A stretch of 46,500 bases of DNA from CAYOKT01 sp964404605 (GCA_964404605.1 CAYOKT010000015.1:1-46500); one strand, 5' to 3'; positions 1 to 7,968 are shown, counted from the first letter of the stretch. A program made the numbers and translations. The notes: generated by a model from the letters alone, not told the origin.

Positions 1-811
1 ACAGGCGCAGGACGCGCTCGCGGATGTCGGCGAGCCAGACGCCGGGGGCGAAACGGCGGCGGCGCGAGCCGCCGTTCGGAGAGATGACGAGCAGGCCCAT
101 GCGCACCAGGTGCAGGGAGAGCGCTGTCCGCGGGTGCGAGGCGAGCGTTCGCCAGGCCCGGCGCATCCCCGCCGACCAGAGGACGTCATCGAGGAGAACC
201 ACCGCGTTTTCGGCGAGAAGCGGGCGCAGCCGCTCCAGGTAGTCGAGGGTCGCCCTTTCGTCGTGGTGGCCGTCGAGGAAGACGAAACCCGGCGCGGGCG
301 TACTTGGCGGCAACGCTTCGATCGCCTCGGCGAAGCGGTCTTCGACAACTTGGACGACGCCGGAGAGATCCAGCGCCGTCACGGTTTCCCGCGCAAGCGC
401 GGCGATCGCGTACGCGCCCTCTACGCTCGCCAGGGTTCCCGAACCGTTCTCCCGCAGCCCGGCGCCGAGGTAGGCGGTCGAAATGCCGAACCCGCTGCCG
501 AATTCGAGGCAGACATCCGGCCTGAGTTCGCGGATAAGGTGGTAGAGAAACCGCCCCCACACCGGATAGGTGGACTTGCTCCGCACCAGCTCCGCCACCC
601 CGGCGCGGTACCTCTTGGGGCTCGCCGCCACGCCCCGGCCGTTTCCCCGCGACCCGGCGCCGTGGTCGATCACTTCGATGACCTCGCGGCGGGCGAGCAG
701 CTCGGTGCGCCGCGCCTCGATCCGCCCGGTCCAGGCCGCCGGGGAGGCCTCGTTCCGCCCGTCCACCGCCGCGCGCAGAGCGCGGCGAAGCCGGTCCTCG
801 ATGCTCCCCAT
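1..811 (-). CDS. Class I SAM-dependent methyltransferase, partial (runs off left edge)
   Basis: The minus-strand frame stays open to the first base of the window, so the C-terminus is missing; about 270 codons are present. The SAM-binding glycine motif reads CLEFGSGFGISTAYLGAG, preceded by a short helix containing KSTYPVWGRFLYHLI, and later strands carry FVFLDGHHDE and VVLLDDVLW. This order matches the small-molecule O-methyltransferase / Methyltransf_24 type of class I methyltransferase. The substrate cannot be told. The ATG at 811 (MGSIEDRLRRAL) is used here; an in-frame GTG at 838 has a better ribosome-binding site (GGGAG five bases upstream) and may be the true start. It follows the carboxylase gene on the same strand after a strong hairpin. 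The other frames here lack these motifs. Confidence 0.8.
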   Translation of the reverse strand, partial: MGSIEDRLRRALRAAVDGRNEASPAAWTGRIEARRTELLARREVIEVIDHGAGSRGNGRGVAASPKRYRAGVAELVRSKSTYPVWGRFLYHLIRELRPDVCLEFGSGFGISTAYLGAGLRENGSGTLASVEGAYAIAALARETVTALDLSGVVQVVEDRFAEAIEALPPSTPAPGFVFLDGHHDERATLDYLERLRPLLAENAVVLLDDVLWSAGMRRAWRTLASHPRTALSLHLVRMGLLVISPNGGSRRRRFAPGVWLADIRERVLRL

Positions 812-873
812 CGAATCGCGTTCCCGGCGACCCTGCACGTTTTCTCCCGGTTCGACGCCGTACGGCGGCAGGA

Positions 874-897
874 ACCCGGACCCGCGCGGGCCCGGGT
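874..897 (-). terminator. GC-rich hairpin between carboxylase and methyltransferase genes
   Basis: ACCCGG at 874-879 pairs with CCGGGT at 892-897 around an inner CCCGCGCGGG palindrome, with one mismatched pair between them. It lies about 50 bases past the stop codon of the carboxyltransferase gene. There is no U-tract on either strand, so it could be a transcript-end stabiliser or part of a factor-dependent terminator. Confidence 0.4.
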
Positions 898-944
898 CTG
901 CCCAAGGGTGGATATTCAAGGGAACTCCGCGCCCCGGCGCTCCC

Positions 945-2555
945 CTACATGCGGAAGATGCCCACCTCCATGTCCGGGATGGGGGCGTTGAGGCTCATCT
1001 CGAGGCCGAGGGCGAGGGCGGTGCGGGTGTCGCGCATCGTCAGGATGCCGTCATCCCACAGTCTCGCGGTGGCGAAGGTGGGGTGCCCCTCGCGCTCATA
1101 GGTTTCGAGGATCGGGCGGCGGAACTCCTCCAGCTCCTCCCCGGTCATCGGCGGCTTGCCCTGCGCCTTGAGCTGGTCCTGCTTCACCTGCGTCAGCACA
1201 TCGGCGGCCTGTTCGCCGCCCATCACCGAGATGCGCGCGTTCGGCCACATCCACAACAGGCGCGGGAAGTAGCCCCGCCCGCACATGGCGTAGTTCCCCG
1301 CGCCGTAGGAGCCCCCGATGATCACGGTGAACCGGGGGACATCCGCGTTCGCCACCGCGTGCACCATCTTCGCGCCGTCCGAGGCGATGGCCCCGTGCTC
1401 ATACTCCACCCCGACGATGAAGCCGGTGATGTTCTGGAGGAAGATCAGGGGGATCTTCCGCTTCGCGCAGAGGGTGACGAAATGGGCGCCCTTCTTCGAG
1501 CTTTCGCTGAAGAGGACGCCGTTGTTCGCGACAATCCCCACCGGGTAACCCATCAGCCGGGCGAACCCGGTGACCAGCGTGACCCCGTAGCGGGCCTTGA
1601 ACTCGTGGAAACGGGAGCCGTCCACCAGGCGCGCGATCACCTCGCGGGCGTCATAGGGCTTGCGCAGGTCGGCGGGGACGACCCCGTACAGCTCCTCCGG
1701 GTCGTAGTAGGGGTCCTCCGGCTCGATGCGGCCGATGTCCGTCTTCTCCCGCTTCCCGAGGTTCTCGACGATGTTGCGGACGATCTTCAGCGCGTGCTCG
1801 TCGTTCTCGGCGAAATGGTCGGACACCCCCGAGATTCTCGTGTGCACGTCGGCGCCGCCCAGCTCCTCCGGGGTGGTTTCGACCCCCGTCGCCGCCTTGA
1901 CCAGCGGCGGCCCACCGATGAAAATGGTCCCCTGCTCCTTGACGATAATCGTCTCGTCGCTCATCGCGGGGACGTACGCCCCGCCCGCGGTGCAGGACCC
2001 CATGACACAGGAGATCTGCGGGATGCCGAGACGGCTGAGACGGGCCTGGTTGTAAAAGATGCGCCCGAAATGGGCCTGGTCGGCGAAGGTGCCCGCCTGC
2101 TCCGGCAGGAAGATGCCGCCGGAGTCGACGAGGTAGACGCAGGGCAGGCGGTTCTCCTCGGCCACCTGCTGGGCGCGCACGTGCTTCTTGATCGTCATCG
2201 GGAAATAGGTGCCGCCCTTGACCGTGGCGTCATTGGCGATGATCAGCACTTCGCGGCCATGCACCCGGCCGATCCCGGTGATGACCCCCGCCGCCGGCGC
2301 CTCGTTGTTGTACATCCCGTAGGCCGCCAGCGGGCTCAACTCGAGGAAGGCGGTGTCGGGGTCGATCAGGGCCTCGATGCGCTCACGGGCTGTCATCTTG
2401 CCCCGCGCCTTGTGCCGCTCGACGTATTTCGGTGGTCCGCCCCGGCGGATCTTCTCGTAGAGTTCCAGGTACTCCGCCTCGACACGCTTCTGGTGCTCGA
2501 CGTTCGCCTTGAATTCCGGGTCGGATGTGCGGATTTGCGACGGGATGCGGAACAC
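945..2555 (-). CDS. mccB: Methylcrotonyl-CoA carboxylase-type carboxyltransferase (beta) subunit
   Basis: A 536-residue biotin-dependent acyl-CoA carboxyltransferase, which transfers carboxyl from carboxybiotin to an acyl-CoA, here probably 3-methylcrotonyl-CoA in leucine breakdown. Two crotonase-like halves are visible, roughly residues 30-290 and 300-510. Signatures of the methylcrotonyl branch are HFGRIFYNQARLS, VMGSCTAGGAYVPAMSDE and GTIFIGGPPLVKAATG in the N-half, and GGSYGAGNYAMCGRGY in the C-half; length fits the family. The start is a GTG (MFRIPSQIRTSDPEF) behind an AGGGGGAAG sequence. The first 14 codons lie in a 55-base segment duplicated across the adjacent assembly gap. No biotin carboxylase/biotin carrier subunit is seen in the window, so the partner must be elsewhere. 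Propionyl-CoA or geranyl-CoA carboxylase are less likely alternatives. Confidence 0.9.
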   Translation of the reverse strand: MFRIPSQIRTSDPEFKANVEHQKRVEAEYLELYEKIRRGGPPKYVERHKARGKMTARERIEALIDPDTAFLELSPLAAYGMYNNEAPAAGVITGIGRVHGREVLIIANDATVKGGTYFPMTIKKHVRAQQVAEENRLPCVYLVDSGGIFLPEQAGTFADQAHFGRIFYNQARLSRLGIPQISCVMGSCTAGGAYVPAMSDETIIVKEQGTIFIGGPPLVKAATGVETTPEELGGADVHTRISGVSDHFAENDEHALKIVRNIVENLGKREKTDIGRIEPEDPYYDPEELYGVVPADLRKPYDAREVIARLVDGSRFHEFKARYGVTLVTGFARLMGYPVGIVANNGVLFSESSKKGAHFVTLCAKRKIPLIFLQNITGFIVGVEYEHGAIASDGAKMVHAVANADVPRFTVIIGGSYGAGNYAMCGRGYFPRLLWMWPNARISVMGGEQAADVLTQVKQDQLKAQGKPPMTGEELEEFRRPILETYEREGHPTFATARLWDDGILTMRDTRTALALGLEMSLNAPIPDMEVGIFRM

Positions 2556-2568
2556 GTTTCTTCCCCCT
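2514..2568. repeat. 55-bp contig-end duplicate, left copy
   Basis: This 55-base segment is identical to 2669-2723 on the other side of the N run. It contains the start of the carboxyltransferase gene. It is best read as the shared end of two overlapping contigs, not a biological repeat. Confidence 0.95.
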
Positions 2569-2668
2569 NNNNNNNNNNNNNNNNNNNNNNNNNNNNNNNN
2601 NNNNNNNNNNNNNNNNNNNNNNNNNNNNNNNNNNNNNNNNNNNNNNNNNNNNNNNNNNNNNNNNNNNN
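2569..2668. other. Assembly gap (100 N) that is really a contig overlap
   Basis: Exactly 100 N bases, a conventional unknown-size gap. Because both flanks end in the same 55 bases, collapsing the gap and one copy gives a continuous sequence. That puts the lipoprotein stop codon about 50 bases upstream of the carboxyltransferase start on the same strand. Confidence 0.95.
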
Positions 2669-2723
2669 TTCCGGGTCGGATGTGCGGATTTGCGACGGGA
2701 TGCGGAACACGTTTCTTCCCCCT
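2669..2723. repeat. 55-bp contig-end duplicate, right copy
   Basis: Identical to 2514-2568. The truncated second copy of the carboxyltransferase start here is an artefact and should not be called as a separate gene fragment. Confidence 0.95.
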
Positions 2724-2759
2724 GTGGCGGCGGTTATGGTGTTGTTCGCCGAACGACGG

Positions 2760-3605
2760 CTACTGCTGCGTACCCTCTCCCTGCGGCTCCGCCATGGTCA
2801 CCCCGATGCGCCAGTCGCGCCCGTGCACCCGGATCGTCGACCAGGAGACCTGCTTGCGCACGAGGCGGCCGCTGTCCGGCTCGAAGAACTCGTAGCTCCC
2901 GGACCCGCTGGGGTTTGCCGCGAGGGCCTCGACGAAGGCGATCCAGCCGGAGTCCTGCTTCGCGCCCCCCGCTCCCTGCTCCCCGGGTCCCCGGAGCACC
3001 CCGCCGCCGATGATCGAGCCGCTCGACGCCTCCGCCGCCCAGGCGTCAACCTTGCCGTCCGGGAAGGCGCGGCGGCGGAGATTCGCCATCAGTTCATCCG
3101 CCTCGATGACGAAACCGACGGTGCCGAGGAACTTCCCCTCGGATGAGAGGATCGGCTGGTTCATGTCCACCCCGGTGGTCCCGTCGAGGAACCGGAAGAG
3201 GCGCCCGAGGGAGGGCTGCCCGGTCCGCCGCATCTCTGCGAGGCTTTCACGGTTGGGGATCTGGACACCTTCATCCGGCAGACGGTGATGTCCGCGGGGT
3301 GCGCTCTGGACGAGGGAGCCGGTGGAGTCGAAGGAGCAGCAGTCGAGCACGAAGGGGTGTTTCGCGCTGAGCCTCTCGAGAATCCGCCGGGCGCTGTCGC
3401 CCTTGATACCGCGGGCGGCGAGTTCATGGGCCGCCCCCGAGAGATCCCGGTCGAGATCGCCCAGCAGGGAATCCATCTCCGCTTCCAGCCGGGCGAGGGG
3501 CTCGGTTTCCACGTTCTTGTCGGTGCGGGCGGCGCGCCGGCAACCGGCGGCGATGACGAGCGATAGAATCAGCAGAACGACCAACCCACCGGCGACCCGT
3601 TTCAT
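2760..3605 (-). CDS. Lipoprotein with a Cache-like extracytoplasmic sensor domain
   Basis: A 281-residue protein starting MKRVAGGLVVLLILSLVIAAGC, a lipoprotein signal with a permissive lipobox and Cys22 as the probable lipidation site. The start at 3605 is supported by GGAGG about ten bases upstream; an upstream in-frame start would bury the signal. After a helical stretch, residues about 65-260 look like a periplasmic Cache domain: a predicted N-terminal helix, then FDSTGSLVQSAP, VDMNQPILSSEGKFLGTVGF and VIEADELMANL, a pattern usual in sensor kinases and chemoreceptors. Here there is no transmembrane or signalling module. It is the gene upstream of the carboxyltransferase, about 50 bases away once the false gap is removed, so the two may be co-transcribed. 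The domain call is by pattern and is moderately certain; the ligand is unknown. Confidence 0.65.
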   Translation of the reverse strand: MKRVAGGLVVLLILSLVIAAGCRRAARTDKNVETEPLARLEAEMDSLLGDLDRDLSGAAHELAARGIKGDSARRILERLSAKHPFVLDCCSFDSTGSLVQSAPRGHHRLPDEGVQIPNRESLAEMRRTGQPSLGRLFRFLDGTTGVDMNQPILSSEGKFLGTVGFVIEADELMANLRRRAFPDGKVDAWAAEASSGSIIGGGVLRGPGEQGAGGAKQDSGWIAFVEALAANPSGSGSYEFFEPDSGRLVRKQVSWSTIRVHGRDWRIGVTMAEPQGEGTQQ

Positions 3606-3670
3606 CCCCACTTGCCCTCCGTCGTAACCCCGGAGTGCCAATATACGCAGAGGCCGGCCCCGTCGGGTGG

Positions 3671-3691
3671 CCCGGGAACTTCAGTCCCGGG
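3671..3691. terminator. Hairpin downstream of the iorAB operon
   Basis: CCCGGGA at 3671-3677 pairs with TCCCGGG at 3685-3691 around a seven-base loop. It lies in the spacer between the iorB stop and the lipoprotein start, about 115 bases past iorB. No U-tract follows on the minus strand, so termination here is only plausible. Confidence 0.35.
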
Positions 3692-3806
3692 TTTCATAAG
3701 GGCGGGTAGCCGGAGTTCTTGCCGCACCGTATTCCGACGCTTCGGGAGAAGGCGGCAGGTGGTCCGCTCGGAGGAAGTTCAACGGAATAACAAGATCCTT
3801 GCGCCT

Positions 3807-4427
3807 CTACTTCACGGAGGTTTCGTTCGCCAGGGCTTCCCGGACCACTTCGCGCCCACGGTCGAAGGCCTCGAGGTTCAGCTCGATGGTCTTCGGCGGC
3901 ACCATCTTCCGGATCGTCGCGCGCCACAGGTCCGCCTCGAACGCGAGCTGGGTCGATAGCGCCCCGAGGAGGATGGTGTTGGCCAGGCGGGGGTTGCCCA
4001 GCTCATGGGCGATGGCCTCCGCCTCGATGGGAACGACCCTCCCGGCGCACACCGCCGCCGCCCGCTCGAGGGCATCCTCGGGATAGGGCTCGGCCTTCTT
4101 CCCCCCGCCGGTGGGGGGTTTGATCTTCTGCGTCGAGGCGAACAGCGCCCCGCCGCTTTTCACCTCGTGGGCGAAACGCAGCGCCTCGGCGGCCTCGAAG
4201 GCGAGCACCGCCTCCGCCTGCCCGGAGGCGATCAACGGGCTGAAGACCTCGGGGCCGAAACGGACATGGCTGGTGACCACTCCGCCCCGCTGGCTCATCC
4301 CGTGCACCTCGGACTTTTTCACATCGTACCCGGCGCGCAGCGCCACCTCGCAGAGGATGTTGCTGGCGAGGATGACCCCCTGGCCGCCGACGCCGACGAT
4401 GAGAACATTCGTGGTTTCCGTGCTCAT
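3807..4427 (-). CDS. iorB: Indolepyruvate ferredoxin oxidoreductase, beta subunit
   Basis: A 206-residue subunit of the two-subunit 2-oxoacid:ferredoxin oxidoreductase that turns indolepyruvate and related aryl 2-oxoacids from transamination into acyl-CoA, CO2 and reduced ferredoxin. The gamma-type fold shows as VLIVGVGGQGVILASNIL near the N-terminus and VHGMSQRGGVVTSHVRFG around residues 42-59. The frame is open much further upstream, but that part is a shadow of iorA. The true start is the ATG at 4427, preceded by GAGGAGGTGAT, and its first bases overlap the iorA stop (ATGA), which indicates translational coupling. It is the last gene of buk-iorA-iorB. Confidence 0.92.
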   Translation of the reverse strand: MSTETTNVLIVGVGGQGVILASNILCEVALRAGYDVKKSEVHGMSQRGGVVTSHVRFGPEVFSPLIASGQAEAVLAFEAAEALRFAHEVKSGGALFASTQKIKPPTGGGKKAEPYPEDALERAAAVCAGRVVPIEAEAIAHELGNPRLANTILLGALSTQLAFEADLWRATIRKMVPPKTIELNLEAFDRGREVVREALANETSVK

Positions 4428-6220
4428 GCCATCACCTCCTCGCCGGTGCGGATGGGGTGGATCACGTCGATCGGGCAGACCTGGGCGCAGAGACTGCACC
4501 CGGTGCAGGTGTCCGGGTCGATGACCGCCAGCGGGAGTCCCTTCTCCGTCTTCTCGGTGCCGGAGGGGAGGATCGCCGGGCAGCCGATGCGGAAACAGGC
4601 CCCGCAGCCGTTGCAGTCCGCCTCCACCACGTAGGGCTCCGGCCGCAGCTTCCTCGGGAAGAGGGCGCAGGGCCGCCGGGCGATGACCACCGACGGTCCC
4701 TCGTACTCCACGGCGGACTTGAGCTGTTCGATCGCCTCGTCCAGGTTGTAGGTGTCGATGACCTCCAGCTTCTTCACCCCGGCCGCCTCGATGATGCGCT
4801 CGAGGCTCACCTGCGGCGCCTCCTCGCCCATCAGGTCGTGCCCGCTGGCGGGGTGGTCCTGCCCGCCGGTCATCGCGGTGATCGAGTTGTCGACGATGAC
4901 CAGGGTGATATTCGCCCTGGAATAGACCATGTCGACCAGCCCGGGGAGTCCGCCGTGCAGGAAGGTGCTGTCGCCGATGATCGCCACCTGGGGGTGCTTG
5001 GGATCGGTCGCCGTCAGCTTCGCCCCGATGGCGTTGCCGATGGAGGCGCCCATGCAGAAGCAGGTGTGCATGGCGTTGAGCGGCGGCAGGGCGGCGAGGG
5101 TGTAGCAGCCGATGTCGCCGTACACGTCCGCCTTGATCTTCTTCAGCGCCAGGTAGATGCCGCGGTGGGGGCACCCGGGGCAGAGCACCGGCGGGCGGGG
5201 CAGCACATCCGCCGCCGTGCGCACCACCGGCGCCGCGCCCAGCCCGGCGGCGTGCAGCCCGGCGGCGACACGGTCCAGGTTCAGTTCGCCTTCGCGGGGG
5301 AAGTACTTCTTCCCCTCGCAGGCGATGCCGGCGATCTTCGCCTCCTCCTCGAGGAAGGGTTCGAGCTCCTCGACGACGAGCAGGCGCTTCACATGGGAAG
5401 CCAGCTCCCGCGCCTTCCCCTCCGGGAAGGGCCAGGGCATGCCCACCTTGAGGTAGCTCGCGTCGGGCATCAGCTCGCGGATGTACTGGCAGGCCACCCC
5501 ATCGGTGATGAAGCCGATTTCGCGGCTTTTCAGCTCGAGACGGTTGCCCTCCCAACGGTTGGACCACTCCGCCAGCCTGCGGCTGCGCTCCTCGACGATG
5601 TGATGGCGCGGGCGGGCGAACAGGGGCATCATCACGAACCGCTCGATGTCGCGCTCGAAGCTCTCGCCGCGCACCGGCTCGCGCCATTCGCCGAGGGTGA
5701 CCAGCCCCTTCGCATGGGCGATGCGCGTGGTCTCGCGCAGCATCACCGGCGTGCTGAAGCGCTCGGAAACCTCGTAGGCGAGGGTGGTGAAATCGTGCGC
5801 CTCCTGGCTGTCGGAGGGCTCGAACACCGGGATTTTCGCGAACTTGGCGATGATCCGGTTGTCCTGCTCGTTCTGGCTCGAGTGCATCTCCGGGTCATCG
5901 GCGCTGACGAGGACGAAACCACCTCGCACCCCGGTGTAGGTGAAAGTCATCAGGGGGTCCATCGCCACGTTGACCCCGACATGCTTCATCGTGACCAGCG
6001 TCCTCGTGCCGGTGAGGCTGGAGCCGATGCCCACCTCCAGCGCGACCTTCTCGTTCGGCGACCACTTGGCGTAAATCCCCGGAAATGTCCGGAACACCTC
6101 GAGAATCTCCGTCGAGGGTGTCCCGGGATAGGCTGCCGCGAAATAGACTCCCGCCTCACGGGCTCCGTGTGCGATCGCTTCGTTGCCGGACAGGAGCACC
6201 CTGTTCTCTTCGCCGCTCAT
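4424..6220 (-). CDS. iorA: Indolepyruvate ferredoxin oxidoreductase, alpha subunit
   Basis: A 598-residue thiamine-diphosphate and iron-sulfur subunit. The N-terminal pyrimidine-binding half has FAAAYPGTPSTEILEVF and KWSPNEKVALEVGIGSS. The diphosphate-binding half has LCPGCPHRGIYLALKKIK, GDIGCYTLAALPPLNAMHT and IIGDSTFLHGG. The C-terminal 65 residues hold two 4Fe-4S cluster motifs, CNGCGACFRIGC and CTGCSLCAQVCP, as in canonical IorA. The ATG at 6220 overlaps the butyrate kinase stop (ATGA) and has GAGAGG a few bases upstream. Together with iorB it should oxidise aryl or branched 2-oxoacids in the cytoplasm, feeding reduced ferredoxin to hydrogenase or other electron sinks that are not in this window. 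Confidence 0.95.
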   Translation of the reverse strand: MSGEENRVLLSGNEAIAHGAREAGVYFAAAYPGTPSTEILEVFRTFPGIYAKWSPNEKVALEVGIGSSLTGTRTLVTMKHVGVNVAMDPLMTFTYTGVRGGFVLVSADDPEMHSSQNEQDNRIIAKFAKIPVFEPSDSQEAHDFTTLAYEVSERFSTPVMLRETTRIAHAKGLVTLGEWREPVRGESFERDIERFVMMPLFARPRHHIVEERSRRLAEWSNRWEGNRLELKSREIGFITDGVACQYIRELMPDASYLKVGMPWPFPEGKARELASHVKRLLVVEELEPFLEEEAKIAGIACEGKKYFPREGELNLDRVAAGLHAAGLGAAPVVRTAADVLPRPPVLCPGCPHRGIYLALKKIKADVYGDIGCYTLAALPPLNAMHTCFCMGASIGNAIGAKLTATDPKHPQVAIIGDSTFLHGGLPGLVDMVYSRANITLVIVDNSITAMTGGQDHPASGHDLMGEEAPQVSLERIIEAAGVKKLEVIDTYNLDEAIEQLKSAVEYEGPSVVIARRPCALFPRKLRPEPYVVEADCNGCGACFRIGCPAILPSGTEKTEKGLPLAVIDPDTCTGCSLCAQVCPIDVIHPIRTGEEVMA

Positions 6221-7284
6221 GAATCCTCTCCGTAGCGTTTCGCCTGCTCCTCGCCGCGCAGTACACGCAGCGCGCCCTCCGCGAGGGCGAGCATCTCCTC
6301 CTCGCCGGGATAGAGGAAGATGCGGCCGAGGAAACGAACCCGGTCCAGTATGGCGTCCTTCAGTCGTTCGGAGTGCACCAGCCCTCCGGTGAGCACCACG
6401 CCGTGCAGCTCGCCCCGCAGGACAGCGGCGCAGGCCCCGATCTCCTTGGCGACCTGGTAGGCCATCGCCTCCCAGACGATGCGCGCCTCCTCGTCGCCGG
6501 CGTCCATCCGCGCCTCCACCTCTTCGAGGCGGGAGGTGCCGAAATAGCCGACGAAGCCGCTCTCCCGGCTGAAGATGCGCTTCGCCTCCTCGTAGCCCTT
6601 GTCACGGACGAGGTTCATCACCCCGATCAGCGGCAGCGCCCCGGCGCGTTCCGGGCTGAAGGGCCCCATGCCGAGGAGGCCGTCGTTCACCTCGGCGATC
6701 CGTCCCCCCTCGAGGGCGGCGACGGAGATCCCCCCGCCGAGGTGGGCGACGACGAAGCGGCTCTCGCGGAAGGGCACGCCGAGCTCCCGCGCCGCGCGGC
6801 GCGCCGTGGCCTTGATGTTCAACGCGTGCGCCCGGCACTTCCGCTCGATGCCCGGCACGCCGCTGATCCGGGGAACCGGGCCGAACTCGTCCGTGGTCAC
6901 CGGGTCGACGATGAAGGCGGGAACGCCCTTCTCACGGGCGAAACGGTCGGCGAGGAGGCAGCCGAGGTTGCTCGCGTGCTCCCCCCAGCGCGCCTCGCGC
7001 ACGTCGGAGAGCATCGCTTCATCCACCGCGTAGGTCCCGCCCTCGCAGGGGCGGAGCAGCCCCCCGCGTCCGACCACCGCCGCCCAGTCCCGGAGACAGG
7101 CTTCGGGGATCTCCCGCCGTACGGCGCCGTACCGATGTTCGAGCTGGCCGGCCACCGTGCCGAGAGCGTGCAGCTCCGCCGCCTCGTGACGGATCTCGGC
7201 GCGCCACTCCTCCCTGCTGCCTGAAAAAAGCGCGACCTTGGTGGAGGTCGTGCCCGGGTTGATCACGAAAATCCGCTCGCCCAC
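6217..7284 (-). CDS. buk: Butyrate kinase (acetokinase family)
   Basis: A 355-residue acyl kinase that interconverts an acyl phosphate plus ADP with the free acid plus ATP. Family motifs are visible: phosphate-1 loop NPGTTSTKVALF at residues 9-20, then RISGVPGIERK, VVAHLGGGISVAALEGG and VVLTGGLVHSERLKD. Length matches Buk (about 355) rather than acetate kinase (about 400). The start is GTG with AGGAG upstream. It heads buk-iorA-iorB with four-base stop/start overlaps at both junctions. From this context I infer that it conserves energy as ATP from acyl-CoA made by IorAB, with a phosphotransacylase encoded elsewhere; the real substrate may be isobutyrate, isovalerate or arylacetate rather than butyrate. 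Confidence 0.92.
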   Translation of the reverse strand: MGERIFVINPGTTSTKVALFSGSREEWRAEIRHEAAELHALGTVAGQLEHRYGAVRREIPEACLRDWAAVVGRGGLLRPCEGGTYAVDEAMLSDVREARWGEHASNLGCLLADRFAREKGVPAFIVDPVTTDEFGPVPRISGVPGIERKCRAHALNIKATARRAARELGVPFRESRFVVAHLGGGISVAALEGGRIAEVNDGLLGMGPFSPERAGALPLIGVMNLVRDKGYEEAKRIFSRESGFVGYFGTSRLEEVEARMDAGDEEARIVWEAMAYQVAKEIGACAAVLRGELHGVVLTGGLVHSERLKDAILDRVRFLGRIFLYPGEEEMLALAEGALRVLRGEEQAKRYGEDS

Positions 7285-7330
7285 CCCTCAATCTCCTGTC
7301 CCGAAGGGGCCAAATGTGAAATGTGGGACA

Positions 7331-7359
7331 AAGATAGGGGCACGCGGGGGTGGAGCCAA
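7331..7359 (-). promoter_or_regulatory. Candidate sigma70 promoter of buk-iorA-iorB
   Basis: On the minus strand, TTGGCT and TATCTT are separated by exactly 17 bases. Transcription would start around 7324 and give a leader of about 40 bases before the butyrate kinase GTG. The same spacing and first three bases recur upstream of other units here. Confidence 0.5.
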
Positions 7360-7390
7360 GCAGGCGTATCCTGTCCGGCCTCCCCAGGCT

Positions 7391-7918
7391 CTACGGGCGA
7401 CCGGAATCCGGCGGGGGATGCAGAGTGTCCGCCCCGGTCACAACGTGGAAGAGGACCTGGACGGGATGGAGGTTGTATTTCAGCATCACCCGCACGCTGT
7501 CCGGCTTGATGACCTGCCGCGGATCGTCGGGGAGAACCCGGATCGTGTGCATCTTCATCGGCAGGTGGGAGTAGAGCAGGCCGGTGCGTCCGACCTCCCT
7601 GCCGTCGATCACCACCGTCCCCTCGCCGCCGGAGAGGTTGACGATCACCCGCGGCGGAGCGGCCCGGGTGAAGGCGAAGATCAGCAGCGCGAGGGCGCCG
7701 AACAGGAGACCGAGGAGCGTGTCCCGCCGCCGCTTGCGGAAGGCGAAGGGGGTCCGTTTCTCCTCCCGCCGCCGGAACGTCTGGTGGGGTTCCCGCTCGG
7801 GGACGCTCCGCCGGGTGGCGTCGCCGTGGGCCCGGTCCCGTACATACGGGTCGCCGATCGGCACGCCGTACCGCTTCCCGCCGCTCTTTTCCGAGTCGTT
7901 CACAGTCCCGTCCGTCAC
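7391..7918 (-). CDS. Single-pass membrane protein with PEGA-like C-terminal domain
   Basis: A 175-residue protein that I do not recognise as a named family. Residues 1-65 are charged and probably cytoplasmic. A transmembrane segment, TLLGLLFGALALLIFAFT, spans about residues 67-84, and the rest is predicted outside. That part has a short beta-rich section, VIVNLSGGEGTVVIDGREVG followed by HTIRVLPDD, resembling a PEGA domain, which is usually a surface or cell-wall-associated module. The start is GTG at 7918 with a GGAGGAGGG sequence upstream. It lies downstream of the large secreted protein on the same strand, with a strong hairpin between. The function is unknown; the protein may anchor or scaffold something at the envelope. 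Confidence 0.6.
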   Translation of the reverse strand: MTDGTVNDSEKSGGKRYGVPIGDPYVRDRAHGDATRRSVPEREPHQTFRRREEKRTPFAFRKRRRDTLLGLLFGALALLIFAFTRAAPPRVIVNLSGGEGTVVIDGREVGRTGLLYSHLPMKMHTIRVLPDDPRQVIKPDSVRVMLKYNLHPVQVLFHVVTGADTLHPPPDSGRP

Positions 7919-7968
7919 TGCACGGCCCTCCTCCCCCCACCCCGGCGGACGCCTCCCACCCGGCCGGT

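Noticed and set aside
2514..2723. The 55-bp direct repeat as a transposon target site or attachment site
   Set aside because: The copies flank an exact 100-N run and the same length recurs at the second gap; it is a contig overlap.
570..3146. A very long plus-strand open frame opposite the methyltransferase and carboxyltransferase
   Set aside because: It is antisense to genes with clear family motifs, runs through the N gap, and has the biased composition of a GC-rich shadow.
4457..6235. Long open frame on the plus strand opposite iorA
   Set aside because: IorA motifs are unambiguous on the minus strand; the antisense frame has no domain pattern and is a codon-bias shadow.
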